64,000 nucleotides of DNA from Lucifuga dentata (GCA_014773175.1 VXCM01001494.1:38592-102591); one strand, 5' to 3'. Positions 11,980 to 26,339 are shown, numbered from the stretch's first letter. Numbers and translations: made by a program. The notes: a model not told the origin generated them from the letters alone.

Positions 11980-13304
11980 TCATTTAAACATCCACTGAGA
12001 GCCAGGTGGTTTGTCGTTATGTGAGCAGTTGACGTTACACTTGCAAGACTGGATCATCATCACCTTCCTGCTGAAGGTTTCTCCGTCTTTGCAGCAGAAA
12101 CAGACAGGCAGCGTTTTGGTCCGGTGAGGCCTACAGCACCTCCCATCTGAACAGGACCCACAGTACCTGGGCTGGAACTTCTTCAGGCTACGGCAGCCTG
12201 AGTAGAACAGTTTAAGTGGACAACTGGCGTTTTCTGTGTGCTTACATTTCTGATCATTCTATTCAAGAGAAGACGTGTGTTAAAAGTCATTAGAGAGTCC
12301 TCACATCATAAAGAGATTAGGAGTACAGATGAATGAAATAATGTAGTTTGGATTCTACCTTCAATCTTCCAAAGTCTATTTGGTTGCATGAGTGGATTTC
12401 ACAGATCCGAGTCTCTTTCACCAGTTTGCACTGAGTGTTGCTGTTGGTCATCCTCGTAGACACTCCACTCCCACAGGATTTGGAGCAAGATGACCAAGCT
12501 GTGGTCTGAGGCACACACGTGTCTCCTCTGGCCAACATGTGGCTTGTTGAGTCACCTATGAAAGCTTTCAAAGAAACATGGACAAACTAATCAATTGATA
12601 ATTTGATTGAAATGTAGAACACTGACAGGGAAGAATGACTTGTAAAACAGCTCACCAGGTAAAGACTTGAGTCCTCCTCTCCTCTCAGGGACCAACTTAT
12701 TGTTGTTGGTGAGGTCATCCTCACATGGTCTGTCCCTGCCGTGTTTAATAATGTGTTTCTTCACTGCAGAGCTCTCTTCCTCTGCCTCATCTGGGCACAA
12801 CAGTTGGCCACAGCAGCGGCCTGTATCCTTGACCAACCTGGGTTTTGCACAGTCCAGTTTGGGCACCATAAACTCCTGTGGGCACAGAGAGATGCATCCA
12901 ACTGCACAGTACACAGTGCCTGTGCACTGGTGTTTGCAGTTTGGACAGAAGCTTTCCCCATTCTGGTAAATCTTGTTGTTGTACTCACAAGATGTCCCGT
13001 CTGATTTGGCTGTTTAGAGAAAGAAGGAAAGTAGAAGTAGTAAGAGAAGAGAACAGAACAGAAGAGAAGCGATGCACATATTAGCTTCATTGTACCTCGA
13101 CAGATGCCCTTAGTTGAACGAAATCATCTACCATATTGCACTCCAGTCCCTTCACATAGTCACATGGTTCCGTCTTGCTGCAGTCCTTGTTGAGCTGTCG
13201 CACACAAACATTACAGCAGCCGCAGTCGTCCAGCATGAGACTGACTTCTGGTGTAATTTGAGGATGTCAGAGGTACACTGACAGTCCTTAGGACATGAAG
13301 ACAC
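11980..13304 (-). pseudogene. ccn1: CCN1/CYR61-like matricellular gene, frameshifted
   Basis: Four exons of a CCN family gene. IGFBP domain: 13304-13096. VWC: 13009-12656. TSP1: 12564-12359. Cystine-knot CT: 12258-11980 (stop TGA). The VWC motif GAVGC-type core and NPRLVK-type segment (here KPRLVKDTGRCC), the TSP1 core WSSCSKSCGSGVSTR and the CT core RYCGSCSDGRCC are closest to CCN1 (CYR61). CCN1 is a secreted heparin- and integrin-binding matrix protein. The last three exons are open and splice in phase. The IGFBP exon is not: two one-base deletions, near 13,261 and near 13,111, are needed to go from CPKDCQC to DDCGCCNVC to KGICR. It is 209 nt where 211 would be in frame. A conserved IGFBP cysteine is replaced and one VWC cysteine is shifted. 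No signal-peptide exon was found upstream; a (TC)n tract begins at 13,406. Either a decaying ohnologue or assembly indels. Confidence 0.7.
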
Positions 13305-13403
13305 CTGTGGATCATGAGGGATGGTCAGTGCAATGGCAACTATAGAGTTCAATGCTGCAGCCAACCAGTTGCTGAGTCTACTGAGTTCTAGTGCACAGAA
13401 ACA

Positions 13404-13405
<2 letters not shown>

Positions 13406-13451
<46 letters not shown>
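13406..13451. repeat. (TC)n microsatellite
   Basis: About 46 bp of uninterrupted CT dinucleotides directly upstream of the CCN1-like IGFBP exon. Confidence 0.95.
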
Positions 13452-13455
<4 letters not shown>

Positions 13456-13699
13456 CAAGAAATACTGGGAGTTATGGTTAATGTGGATACAGGTAATTGA
13501 TTAATTTAGTGCTTTTACGTTACTCTTTTTTTTAAAAATATGCTGTCACTCATTTAATTTTCTAATGTTTTAGCAGTAAACATCTGTGTTTTTGAGTTTA
13601 TTTAGTCATTTATATATTTATTAATGATTAATGACTGGTAAATATAAATTAATTACAGTTTTATTCCTGTGCTACAGTTTTATTTATTGACAAAAACTA

Positions 13700-13789
13700 A
13701 AAGCAATGCCGGTCGCAGCAGCTGAACTCTCGTGTTCTCTCGTGATGTTTCGCACTTCCCGAGGCGTGCTGCTGACGCTGGATTAGCTG
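13700..13789 (+). promoter_or_regulatory. pter: Candidate pter promoter / non-coding first exon
   Basis: A locally CG-richer stretch in AT-rich DNA, ending in a good splice donor (CTG|GTGAGT at 13,789/13,790). The pter coding exon has an acceptor at 15,426-15,427, so a 5' UTR exon here spliced across about 1.6 kb is plausible. Inferred from motif and position only. Confidence 0.35.
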
Positions 13790-14073
13790 GTGAGTAGGAA
13801 GTGGAGCGCTGCACCGAGTAAGGTCAGCACAGTCTTTTAGCAATTTACATATATTTTAGGATTAAAAACTATAAAGCTTTTAGGACTTGCCCACCTCATT
13901 TTGCAGTTTTATTGAAAACAGAAAAGGATGAAGTAAAAACAGCTCCTAGAGAGACATGTTTTAGAAGAATCCTCTTTGCATTTTGCAGTCCAAAGGTCTC
14001 CTTGCTGCAGCCACATCTTGTTTAATGAGTGTCAGTCTCTCCGTTTACATGCGACGTGCACAGCTGGATCTAA

Positions 14074-14628
14074 TGCGGCGTTCGATAGACCTCGGAAATC
14101 GGATTTTTCCCAGTAAGTTCCGACTGTCCACCTCAAACTTCCAGTTAAACAATAAAGCATGGCTCAACGACAGTAAATACTGTAAGATTAAATAAACTTA
14201 ATAATAAATGCTAACTAAAGTAAAGTTAGATAGCAGGACTGTTTGGTTGTGTTGTTTTATAGTGATATTAATCACATTGGGTAAACATCAAGTGCAGAGA
14301 AGTAATATTCTGAAATTATTCACATTTACGTATCAATGGCAAACAGTTATTATATATTATAGATAGTTATCTTGGCGATATATTTTGACCTTTTAATTTC
14401 GATGTCACGTAAGAAAAATACTTTATTCGCCTGTTAGCTGATCATTTCCATTCACAAAGCTTGTCTAACGGGTGCTGCCATGTTGAGTGACGTCATACTC
14501 GTGAAGTTGGGGTAGATAATTTTGTCCTAGTTTCCCAGACGGAGCTCCGACTTTAAGTGCCGTTCCAACGCATTATTCCAAGTAGGAGGTCGGAAACATC
14601 CGATTTCTGAGGTATCTCGAACGCAGCA
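14074..14628. mobile_element. Non-autonomous PIF/Harbinger-like DNA transposon
   Basis: The left end starts TGCGGCGTTCGATAGACC and the right end, read on the other strand, TGCTGCGTTCGAGATACC. The terminal inverted repeats extend about 30 bp, with GAAATCGGA shared further in. A TAA triplet abuts each end (14,071-14,073 and 14,629-14,631), which is the three-base target duplication expected of PIF/Harbinger. At 555 bp with no transposase frame it is a MITE-type copy. It lies in the putative 5' intron of pter. Confidence 0.65.
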
Positions 14629-15460
14629 TAAGCCTTTGTGGAAGTCTTTATTAACAAATTCCAATTCATAACTCAACTTTTTCAGGTTCACGGAGCATTT
14701 TTTTTTTTTTTTTTNTTTTTTTTTTAATGAGTCGCTGCAGAGCATTTTAATGGCACTTGTATAAAATAAAAAGGGTTGTTCTGCATTTTTTTTTTTTAAC
14801 TTAAATCCTGCTTTTACACAGATAACTATGGCTCAGAATATAAAAAGAATGTTACAAGTAGACCACTTTTTTTAAGTTGGTCATTAGCACTCATTGTGTG
14901 ATGTGTGTATAGAAAATGGTATTTACCAGTTCACGACTTTAGGATAATCACAATGATTAAATGCACAGCGATGGTCATAGAAAATGAAATGCAGGACATG
15001 ATGTGCTTCAAGTAAGGCAAGTATTAACATAATCAAAACTTAAGCATAAAAGTTCAAAAAAAAAAAAAAATAAAACAAGAAAAAAACCAGTTCAGCTCTT
15101 TGTGTTTTTTTCTCCTCATTATTTTCTTAGTTTGGCCAAACTGTTGGTTGTAATTAAATTTGCAAGGTATGCCTGGTGCTTTCCTACGTTTATTCTTTTG
15201 TATCTAGTCATTGTCAAATCAAGTCAGATCTTCAGGTAAATCAGGCAACTCAAGTCTCACAGCCTCACAGCAGAGAATTCCAAGTCAAGTCTCAAGTCTT
15301 GTGTTTATGAAAACATCTCTCCTGTCTGATCTATCTGCTGCTCAGTCCCCAGAAAAGAAAAGCTTTGAAATGTTGGACTTCTGTATGTCTTAAATCTAAA
15401 CAAAAACAACAATCTGTGTGTTTTCAGGTTTGTGTAACCCGGAACACTCATCAGAGCATC

Positions 15461-17882
15461 ATGTCAGAGCTGAGTGGGAAGGTCCAGACCGTTCTGGGTC
15501 TAGTGGATCCGGAACAATTGGGTCACACCATGACCCATGAGCATCTGACGATGAGCTTTGAGTGCTGCTACTGCTCTCCACCTCCAGGTGATGAGGCGGT
15601 GGCGGAGAACCCGTTCCAGATGAAGCACATGTTCTGGCTGAGACAAAACCCCTACAGCTGCCATGAGAACCTGCTCCTGCAGCAGGAGACCAGCGCTGTG
15701 CGGGAGGAGCTGCTGGCCTACAGGAAGGCTGGTGGAGGCACGATAGTGGAGAACACCACCACAGGCATCGACAGAGACCTGCCCACCCTCAGACAGCTGT
15801 CCAAAGACACCGGGGTCCACATAATCGGAGGAGCAGGGTACTATGTGGACTGCACCCACACAGAAGACACCAAGAGGATGACTGTGGAAAAGGTGAGACT
15901 CCCTTGGCAAAAATCTGACACACTGAGTTTTTAAAATTCAATTAAATATGTACAATTTCATTTCATCAGGAAGATTTGAATAAGTTGAACTAAACTGCAT
16001 CTTTATAACATCTTCAAAATTCATGATTTTGCCTGAACAGATGTTAAAAAGCCAAAGGTGTTTAATTTTTAATTATGTGAAACAGGAAAACGTAGCTTTT
16101 TTCCCTAATTTTCTCCTTTGAAAAGCTGGAACCAGAAAGCTTTTGCTTGGAAAATGACTGAAAAAAAATGTAGATTAACTTTCTGTCAGTTTACAGCTAT
16201 TAGATTAATTGTTTCATTTGATTGATCTTCAGAAATCTGCTGAATTTATGCAGATATGTCATTAAAAGGTTATGAATTTATTGGGAAATCTTCTGTGCCT
16301 TTCTGGATGGTCTGAATGTGGTTCTGGCTGCTGCATGGGATATTTTCTTACCTATTTGAAATGCAGACACTCTGTTGAGCATCAGCTGTGTTGACCAGAC
16401 AAGGTTAAAAAGTGAAGAGAGAATCAAAAGTATAATTTTAATTTAGTAACACCTTAATAACTGGTTTGTTTAAAATGCACAGCTCCACCAGATGATAACA
16501 CTTTCATTTCCTGTTCCTCAGCTCACCGACATAATTGTTAGTGAAGTGCTTCAAGGCGCCGATGGCACAGACATCCGCTGTGGCGTGATTGGAGAGATTG
16601 GCACCGGCTGGCCTATCACAGAAAGTGAGAAGAAGGTGCTGAGGGCCACAGCTCATGCTCAGACCCAGCTCAGCTGTCCCGTCATCATCCATCCTGGCCG
16701 TCATGCTGCCGCTCCCACTGAGATCGTCCGCATCCTGCAGGAGGCCGGTGGCGACATCAGCAAAACTGTCATGTCTCACCTGGACAGGTGGGAAGTCTGT
16801 AACAATGGCTTGTTGATGTGGTCTGTCTTTAATTAAATACCTTGTTTGATTAATTTCCCATAATCCCTGCCTTGTAACTTCCTGTCATGCCAGTCATCCA
16901 CTGGTTGTTGCGTTGCAGAAAAGGAAAAATGTGTTGGAAATGATTATTTGCTCATTTATATCATGTGAAACTCTGGAACCTTTAGCTCAGTGCAGCTCTC
17001 TTCCTCTTTTTGCGCTATAAGGAGATTTCCCAGGAAGTCATAATTTTACAAGAAAAATAAGGGCGGGATTAACAAACGTTTTGCTTCGCCTATCAATGCA
17101 CTTGCTAATATTACTTTCCTCCATCAAAACTCTCACCTGAGAAGTTTATTTATATCAGAAGTTACATTAATATGGCTCTTATTTAACAGTTTTTCAGCAA
17201 CTGTTTTGTTGATTGTGTGGAATGAGATGCTTTTATCATTCCTAGCTAGTTGGGCTGTTATTGTATTTTTGAGAAAATTGACATGAAATGCCTCACATTT
17301 TACATCAGTTCCATAAGTATTTGTCCTATACAAAATAGACTTTTTAAGGAAACATTGCCATTTTTGGAAAATGGAACAAATTTGATACCACGTGTGACTT
17401 GGTCGCCTTTCTGTTTTCTCACTGTAGAACCTTATTTGACGATGGTGAACTGCTTGAGTTTGCTAAGATGGGCAGTTACCTGGAGTATGACCTGTTTGGA
17501 GCAGAGATGCTGGACTACCCCTTTAATCTGGAGGTGGACATGCCCAGCGACAGCCAGAGAGTCAAGACGTGAGTAACGATTAAGGTCTCAATACAGCTAA
17601 GATTGCTGTCGGGTGTTTCATGTGTAAAGCCCTTCGTATCTTCTCATTTCCCCGTTCACATCCGTCTTCAGCTTGGCGTTCCTGGTGAAGGAGGGATATG
17701 AGGATAAGATCGTGGTCGCACACGACATTCACACCAAAAACCGTCTGACCAAGTACGGCGGCCACGGCTACTCTCACATCCTGAATAACATCGTGCCAAA
17801 GATGTTGACCAGAGGAATCTCCCAGAACCAAGCGGATAAGATCCTCATCGACAACCCGAAACGCTGGCTCACCTTCAAATGA
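15461..17882 (+). CDS. pter: Phosphotriesterase-related protein (N-acetyltaurine hydrolase)
   Basis: Four coding exons: 15461-15892, 16522-16787, 17428-17568, 17672-17882 (stop TGA), 349 residues, the same length as human PTER. It is an amidohydrolase-superfamily TIM barrel with a binuclear metal centre. The ligands are visible: H26 and H28 in THEHL, E169 in GVIGEIG (in place of the carboxylated lysine of bacterial phosphotriesterase), H201 in IIHPGRH, H230 in MSHLDR and the Asp of AHDIHTK. Mammalian PTER has recently been reported to hydrolyse N-acetyltaurine to taurine and acetate; the bacterial relatives hydrolyse organophosphates or lactones. The ATG lies 34 nt inside an exon whose acceptor is at 15,426-15,427, so a 5' non-coding exon is expected upstream. 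Adjacent and convergent to c1ql3, as in human 10p13. No broken motif; judged functional. Confidence 0.95.
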
Positions 17883-19545
17883 GGCAGAAAAAAGACCCAA
17901 GGCAGGAATTTTGATGTAGCCATTATTTTATCAACAAATAATGCACATACACAATGAACGCTTTAATGAATCACAGCCTAAACGGATTTTAATAGTTGTT
18001 TTGGACCCTGAAACCAGTGAGCTTATAGGGTTTATACATAAATTTGTGTTCAATGTTAGTGTTTGTCCTTGGTTTGTAACACTAATCTCTAATGAATGAA
18101 GCTTATCATAGACTGACAAACAAAGTTTAATGAAGCTACAAAATGAAATAAAACTTAATTTTATACTACACACAATTGACATTGTAAGCAAATCATACAA
18201 GCCAGCCTCGCAGGATTACAGTGCCTCTCATTAGCAGCCTTGTTTTGGTCCCAAAACAATGAACATTATTAATGCTGCAAAATGGCTTTTGAAACTAAAA
18301 ATTATTTTAATTTCCTGTCTTTGTTTTATATGGTGCTCACAAATAAGGTGCTGATTGAATTCTCTGTCAATGCCAAAGCTACTTTCTTACTTTGTATTTC
18401 TAAGTGACACTTCTGTAAACAAGTTTTATGGAATAAAGAGGCATAATTAGCGTGTTAGGTAGTAATCAGTATGCTGTTCTGCTCTCAGATGTTAGATGAG
18501 TTGTCCTGTTGCCCCTCAGTGGGTGTCTGGGTGTCTATAGGAGGCTGACTGGCTGGATGAAGGACATGGTCTCCTCTCATCTGGGAACAGGTGGCCTCAC
18601 AGGGTGACTTCACCACATGATCAATGCCATCACCACAGCTGACTGTGCACCACAAATAACTACATAACTTTGATTAATCCTCTGGGAGGATTACAACATA
18701 AGCCAGAGACGGACATTAAACTTTGCATTTTTACATTTTACTCTTTCAGCTGACAGAGAAGTTGGATCTACATTTAGTGTTAAAGCTCAAGGGAACTTTG
18801 GGTGGACGCCAGTGCAACTGTCCAGTTTTGCAATGGTGATTCTAACCACTTGACCATCCTGTCACCCCACTGAGCTGTCATACTGAGACAGACAAGACAA
18901 ATGAGTTACATGTGCAATTTGCAACATTGCTCGAATACTAATATCAGAACGGGCTTTTGCCGTTTTCTGTTTCTCTTTAAAGTGCCTTTAAATTGAAATG
19001 TCAGGATGTTTTTTATAATCATGCAACACTACATCTTTTAACATCTTCACTTAGAATGCAACATCCAGTATTTGTGAATATAAAGTACACATATTGACTA
19101 TTGACACTGTAAACAGAGTGGATGCTTATGTATCACTTTAGGATCCATAATTAAGCGCTAAATGTCAATACATTGAAATTTTAATCTACACACATTGAGA
19201 GTAGGTTTTCACCGCAGCATAAACTGAATTTTTAAAGCTAGGCAGTTCATTATGACACTAATAAATGAACAGATAAAATTAAACTGATTTCAATCATCAA
19301 GCCACTCTGCACATATTAAGATTCAGTACTATTTTTGTGTAATTACTTCTCTTTAAACTGTAAATTCTTCAAAGTACAATTCCTATCTCTTCACTTTAAT
19401 TCCTCATATTTTTCCTCATTTTCAATATGGAAATGGTGAACCGTGTCTCTAATAATCCAGCTGACTTTGAATTGAGGATGAGCAGTGGATCAGAGGAAAT
19501 GCAGAGCAGGAGATCTTCCCTCCGGTGCTTTCATGGCTGCATGTT
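17883..19545. other. Convergent 3' region between pter and c1ql3
   Basis: It contains the 3' UTRs of both genes. AATAAA signals on the plus strand at 18,147 and 18,432 are candidates for pter. No other gene or clear repeat was seen. Confidence 0.5.
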
Positions 19546-20702
<1,157 letters not shown>

Positions 20703-21149
20703 TTATGCGTAAAGATGACCATCCACCACTTTTACGCGCCACAATGTCCGTCCACCCGGATCATCTCCACATCTGAAGAACAACAGGTACAACATGAACA
20801 ACAAACCACGTTCTGTGACAATACAGAGCCTCTGTCATGTAGTTTGCAGCACAAAGTTTCTGCCCACCACGGTGCCACATGAAAGAGTGGGCTGGAAATT
20901 AACGTTTCCCCCTTTTCTGTGTTTGGAGAGGGAGGGGGCGGGTGGGGTGATGGATGGGACAGAATACATACATTCCTTTAATCTGAAGAGAGAAAGTGAA
21001 ATATGAGACCATGAGAGGAGGCTTTGAAACACGATTAATTGGCACAACGTGGACCACAATTTTCACAAATTTGTTTCATTATTGAATATTTTCAGAAGTC
21101 CACCCAGGAGCTATTTTGTATTATTGCAACAGTTTTTTAATAGCATTTT

Positions 21150-21330
21150 TTTTTTTCCAATTGATACAACAAACTAAACTGGCCACAATATTAACACTTA
21201 CACAAGCAGCTTTAAAGGTCTTAAGCATAATAAGGCTCATAAAAACAGAAGCTATACTCTGTTGGTACCTGGTCACACTTCACTGGCTCCCCTTGTCCAA
21301 TTTATCATTTGGAGAAAATCTATAAGTCCA
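21150..21330 (+). mobile_element. LINE reverse-transcriptase 3' fragment
   Basis: The plus-strand translation contains YLVTLHWLPL, which resembles the motif (…LHWLPV…) near the end of the reverse transcriptase of L2/Rex-type LINEs. The fragment is short, frameshifted and flanked by simple sequence. Family assignment is uncertain. Confidence 0.4.
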
Positions 21331-21726
21331 CTGAAAGGAAGGAGGGAGTCACTAGGAGGTGGCAATGAAGGATGACTTCACACTACCTCCTGATGAAATG
21401 ACTGAATAATGCTGAATGCTGAGACGTTTAGAAGGAAGATAGGGTGAGGTGACTTAATTAATTACCAATGAGGATTCACCATTAGCAGCATGCATCAGGT
21501 TTAGTCGGAAGTCGAAAATTGTTGATGAGTGTATAGGCTAATTATTTTTTTCTGAAGCAAAGACTGGGATGAGACAAATTTAACAATTCAATTTGGAATG
21601 ACCTATAAAATGATCCAAACGATGCATGTTTCTTTCTATGATTAAAAAAGTAATGTCTTGATAAAATTTTGCCACAGTGGCTGCTGGGTTTGAGTGATGA
21701 AGGGCTAATTGTTGCAGTGGAGGGCA

Positions 21727-21763
<37 letters not shown>
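21727..21763. repeat. (GAT)n microsatellite
   Basis: Twelve uninterrupted GAT trinucleotides. Confidence 0.95.
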
Positions 21764-21765
<2 letters not shown>

Positions 21766-22620
21766 TGCAGAGCTTGTCACTTGTCTCGCTTGTCAGTGGC
21801 ACCTTACTGCAGGTGGAGAGATGGATGAGGAAGGAGGAGGAGCACAAATGGCCATGTTTGTCTCCAATGAGGGAGGCTTTGATTGCAGCCTGAATGAGAT
21901 TTTGTCCCAAACACAAATGCAATGTTGTCTGTATCATATTTGTAACAGTGACATACATACGTTTTAACGTTATTTGCTGAAGTAATGAGCTTTATTATTT
22001 GCTTGGATGTACTGAAGTTCTTGTTCTGTTACTGAAGAAATTGTTTCAAAAATTTGTTCGAATAATGATCCAAAGAAGGTTTTATAATCTTCTAATATAT
22101 AAAAATGAATTTGAATTGATCTCATCTATACATCTAAACATGTAAGTTCTCCTAAAACTTCTCAAAATGTCTCCCTTTAGGCTACTAAAGAGAATATCTA
22201 AAATTATACCATTAAATGTACCATAATGTTTTGGCATTAAATACTAGTAAAGTGAGAAATTCCAGATGATAAAATCCAGGGTAATGATGGAAATTTAAAA
22301 AAAGTAAAAACCCTTAATTATTTATTCTGATGCAAAAGCTGTTTTTTTTAAAGAGGGGGAACCAGAAACCATGAAAGCAGGAATCTACATGGATACATGA
22401 ACATGCTACAGTCTAGAATTTTGCAAATCTACCTCTAACTTTGCAGCAATAAACTCCATCAACTGAGACATGCAATGCTAAAGTAAAATTCCATGATTGC
22501 CTCAAAAAACAATTTCCACAGACACAATACAATGCAAACATACTGTACAAATGAACACATTTTCTGTAGGATGAGTGCAAAGTGAGGAATAGAATAATAT
22601 ATAAAAGAATAGTATGCAAA

Positions 22621-22654
<34 letters not shown>

Positions 22655-22667
22655 GGGACNATGCAAA

Positions 22668-22705
<38 letters not shown>

Positions 22706-24000
22706 GGGACATACTGTGGTGGCTATGAGTCAGTGAGCACTTGTTACTGGTCAGGCTCTTTCCTGCAGTTGGCACAGGCCTCCAGTGACTCAGAGAATCT
22801 TGTCGAGCAGAAGCCAGAGTGAACAGCAGTGTCAAAACCCACCAGAACTGTGGGAAGAAAACACAATATCACAGTATCACACCACCATTCTAGCTCCGCT
22901 TAAAAACATCTCACATACTGTATATCCAAAGCTGAATAACTTCACTGCTCTCTCCAAAATAAAATACTACTTACCTACAGTAAGTATATCTACTCAAGTA
23001 TTCTACTTAAGTACTATTTTGATGTAATGATAAGTTTGGTTTTCTACAATAGAGAATATTGCACTTTCAGTTATTATCTGATGGCTGCATTTTCTAGTTG
23101 CTTTGCAGTCAGAATTTACTTTTTGAACATGAGATAAGCTAAAAAAAAATCCTATCTGTTGTCAATCTTCTTTCCTTCATCCTTTCATGCTTTGTTCATT
23201 TCTTGTTTACTTCACCCTTTCTTTCTTTCATTCCCTCCGTCTTTTCTTTTTCATCTGACCCAAAAACTTGAAAATCCCCAAAACTGGAGATACATTGATT
23301 TTCACCAGACAGTGAAACTAAACTACTCTTCTTCATAATAACTATTTTTACTTTGATACATGTCACTAATTACTTTCAGCTTGTATTTTTCCAATGTGAT
23401 GTTGCTATACTTTATTTAAAGGATTTTACTCACCTCTGCACTCTATTGAAAAATTCCTCTGACAGGTTGTTTTGAATTTCGCCTCTGGAGTTCATTTACA
23501 GGCAGTCAGGCAGAGTCCTGGGGGAGCCTGATGATTTCTGACATCCGGACAAGCAGATGTTCAGGGGACATGAATAAAACATACGGCCCATTTGACCAGA
23601 GAACAGAGGCTTTCCGATGGTCTAATGAAATATGAGGTGTGATTTCAATTCCCCCCCCCCCCCNAAAAAAAAAAAAAAAAAGAAATCCCTTTGTCAGTTA
23701 AGCGTGGTGTAATATGAAATATGTATGACATTTATGTAGTCTGACCTGTGTGGCAAAACAGGGTTCAGCTGCGGATATGACAATCAAAACACTAACAGGT
23801 TTGTCAAGGAATTTGTGTGGTGAATGGAAAAGAGTTGAATGGACGTCTCATTACCAGCCAGGAACATCAACAGAAATATTATGTGGTCATTGACACCCAA
23901 GTGTTTATCAACTGATAAATCAGCATGTGTGCTGGGCAGCAGCATGATGAGATTCACGTCCTGCAGCACTTTTCATCCATTCTGCTCTTTGAGAAATTCA

Positions 24001-24133
24001 CTGTTTATTTTTTCAGCCAGTGAAAAGACTGGGCTCAACAGTTCAACTCAGTGGGGGGGTAACAGCNCTGTTTATTTTTTCAGCCAGTGAAAAGACTGGG
24101 CTCAACAGTTCAACTCAGTGGGGGGGTAACAGC
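24001..24133. repeat. Assembly seam: 66-bp direct repeat around N 24067
   Basis: 24,001-24,066 and 24,068-24,133 are identical and separated by one N. An unmerged contig overlap is the simplest reading. Confidence 0.9.
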
Positions 24134-24346
24134 ATGCATTACCACGCCACCCACTCAAAGCTTGTCCTGTATTTAAGATGAAGAAGCGAACGCATCACGC
24201 ATAGTAGAACTTTACATGCAGATCAGAGGCAAGTTCATAAAAATTGTGACTGATGAGTGCTTGTTTGATGTCATTATGCATCAGTTTGCTTCTATTTGAC
24301 AAATGTTAACATGCTGTTGTTGATGTTGTTCTTTTTTTATTCCCTA

Positions 24347-24556
24347 CACTGTAAAATGTGACAAGTCGATCTTACTTAAAAAAAATCTAGGAAACCGATC
24401 GCCTTGAAAAGGGTAAGTAAATATAATTATATAGTCTTAAATTCAAGTAGACATAAACCTAACTTAAGACTAATAGTTATATTTACTTACCCTTTTTCAA
24501 GGCAATTGGTTTCCTAGATTTTTTTAAGTAAGATTGACTTGTCACATTTTACAGTG
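24347..24556. mobile_element. Full-length hairpin MITE with TA target duplication
   Basis: The whole 210-bp element is a near-perfect inverted repeat. The left arm CACTGTAAAATGTGACAAG is mirrored by CTTGTCACATTTTACAGTG at the right end. The arms stay about 90% matched for roughly 95 bp to a small central loop. TA dinucleotides flank both ends (24,345-24,346 and 24,557-24,558), as for Tc1/mariner-type elements. No transposase. The same CACTGTAAAATGTG end also occurs alone near 53,300. Confidence 0.7.
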
Positions 24557-26337
24557 TAATATTGTGAGAGGGAGTGTTCTTTTAATTTTAGCTTTGTTTG
24601 CTATTCATGTTCTATTCTAATATGGGCTGCAGGAAGAATAAACTCAAAGCATATTTATAATTCATGCAATTTTCCCTTTAAGTTCTTAAAATATTAAATC
24701 TCCAGACACCATTTTGCCACCCTTCATCGAATCATCAAATATATTATATTCATCAAATGTATATTATATTCATCAAATATAAACACTGTAGATGGCATGC
24801 ATTACACATTTTACTGAAATTGCAAAGTTTTGCTAGAATTTGATTGAAAATTCTTGGGGTTTTTAACAATATCATAGACATAGAAAATGAAATAAAATTT
24901 GTAAAAATGGAACCACGGATAGAGAAGTGATAGTAAGGTCAACATGGGAATTTGATGAAATGAAAAAGTTATAAAACACTGACTCTTGTGCCTTAATTTA
25001 GTTTAATAGAGAGTTCAGATATGGGTTTTGCTGTTATAAACTATATGACATTATAGAGAGGAGACAGAGATAACAACAGCCTAACAACCCTGCACAGGAA
25101 AAGCAGGTAAAGAAAATGCATGGATGTTCTTGCATGAATTTATTTAAAACAAAATGAAACATTTTTGTCAAGAATATGGTGTTTATAGTTTGTTTTTGTT
25201 TTTTTTTTTTCCCCCAGATATGTAACACCTTATTAGTGTTCCAAAAAATATTAACTCTACCATGGGTGTTAAATTAAACATATTTTACGTGTTGGCTGTC
25301 AATGCTATGAAAGAGTTCATATTCAAATAAACTCCCTATAAGAGCTATATTTTATATATGGCAGTAATATTTTACCTCTCACAAGAGTTTAGTTTCAGCT
25401 CTTGAGGCGAGTTAAAAGATCAACTCCAAGAAAATAGTTACTTTTACTTTACTTTAGAGTCTTGACAGTCTCACATGTACACTCAAATTGAGTTGATTTT
25501 AACTCTTAACTTTATATTCAGTGTTACTGAATGATATATACATATTTTATCTGATGCACATTCTTCAAATGGAAAAAGATGACAAACTGTATATGGGTGA
25601 AATATTGTAAGCTGTCTGAGGAAATGTTCACCTCTTCATTCCTGGAGTGTTTTGATTGCTCCTAAGCTTTATGTACCTGGAATATAATCACCACAGAGGA
25701 TTATAACAAAACAAATCCTCCTTGAAAAAAAATAAAATAAAATAAAATAAAATAAAATAAGTAGATTGATTTCCATCGAGATGTCAATCGATGTGCTGTT
25801 TGGCTTGTGGCATCAGAGGGCGTGGTGTCACATTTTCTGCCGATGAGATTGAGCGGCAGCGAGGGGCTTAGTGGCAAATACAATCGAGGAGTGTAAACAT
25901 ACCAGGGGCCGCAGGGGCCGATCAATGCCTCCAGTCTAGGATTGATTAATTACCCCCAAGAAAGAGACTGAGGTGCGAGGGCACCAGAGAAACCTGATCA
26001 GAACAAGATTTATCACCCAATCTCTGTATCATCCCTCCCTCCCTCTCGGTGTTCTTTCTTTTCTTGTTTTTTTAATTCACTGTTTATCTTCTATCAACTT
26101 GTGTTTCACGTGAGAACATGAGTCCCAAACATGTGATACAGCTTCATAAAACGAGGAAAAACCATGTCATGATAACCTTGTATTGCTTTTTAAAAGGCAT
26201 ATAGTTTCTTTTCTTTCTTTCTTTTCACCTGTCTGTATATATATAGTTCTAGTCTGTGCAAGACTGGCACACACCAGTCTGGTACAAGACTGGTACACAA
26301 TTTAATCTTAGACAGTTTGCATGCTTGTGCATATGTG

Positions 26338-26339
<2 letters not shown>

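Noticed and set aside
21542..21967. Open frames with long His or Met runs
   Set aside because: They are translations of the (GAT)n microsatellite on either strand.
22413..22835. Open frame with Cys-Val runs
   Set aside because: It arises from the AC microsatellite and crosses an N.
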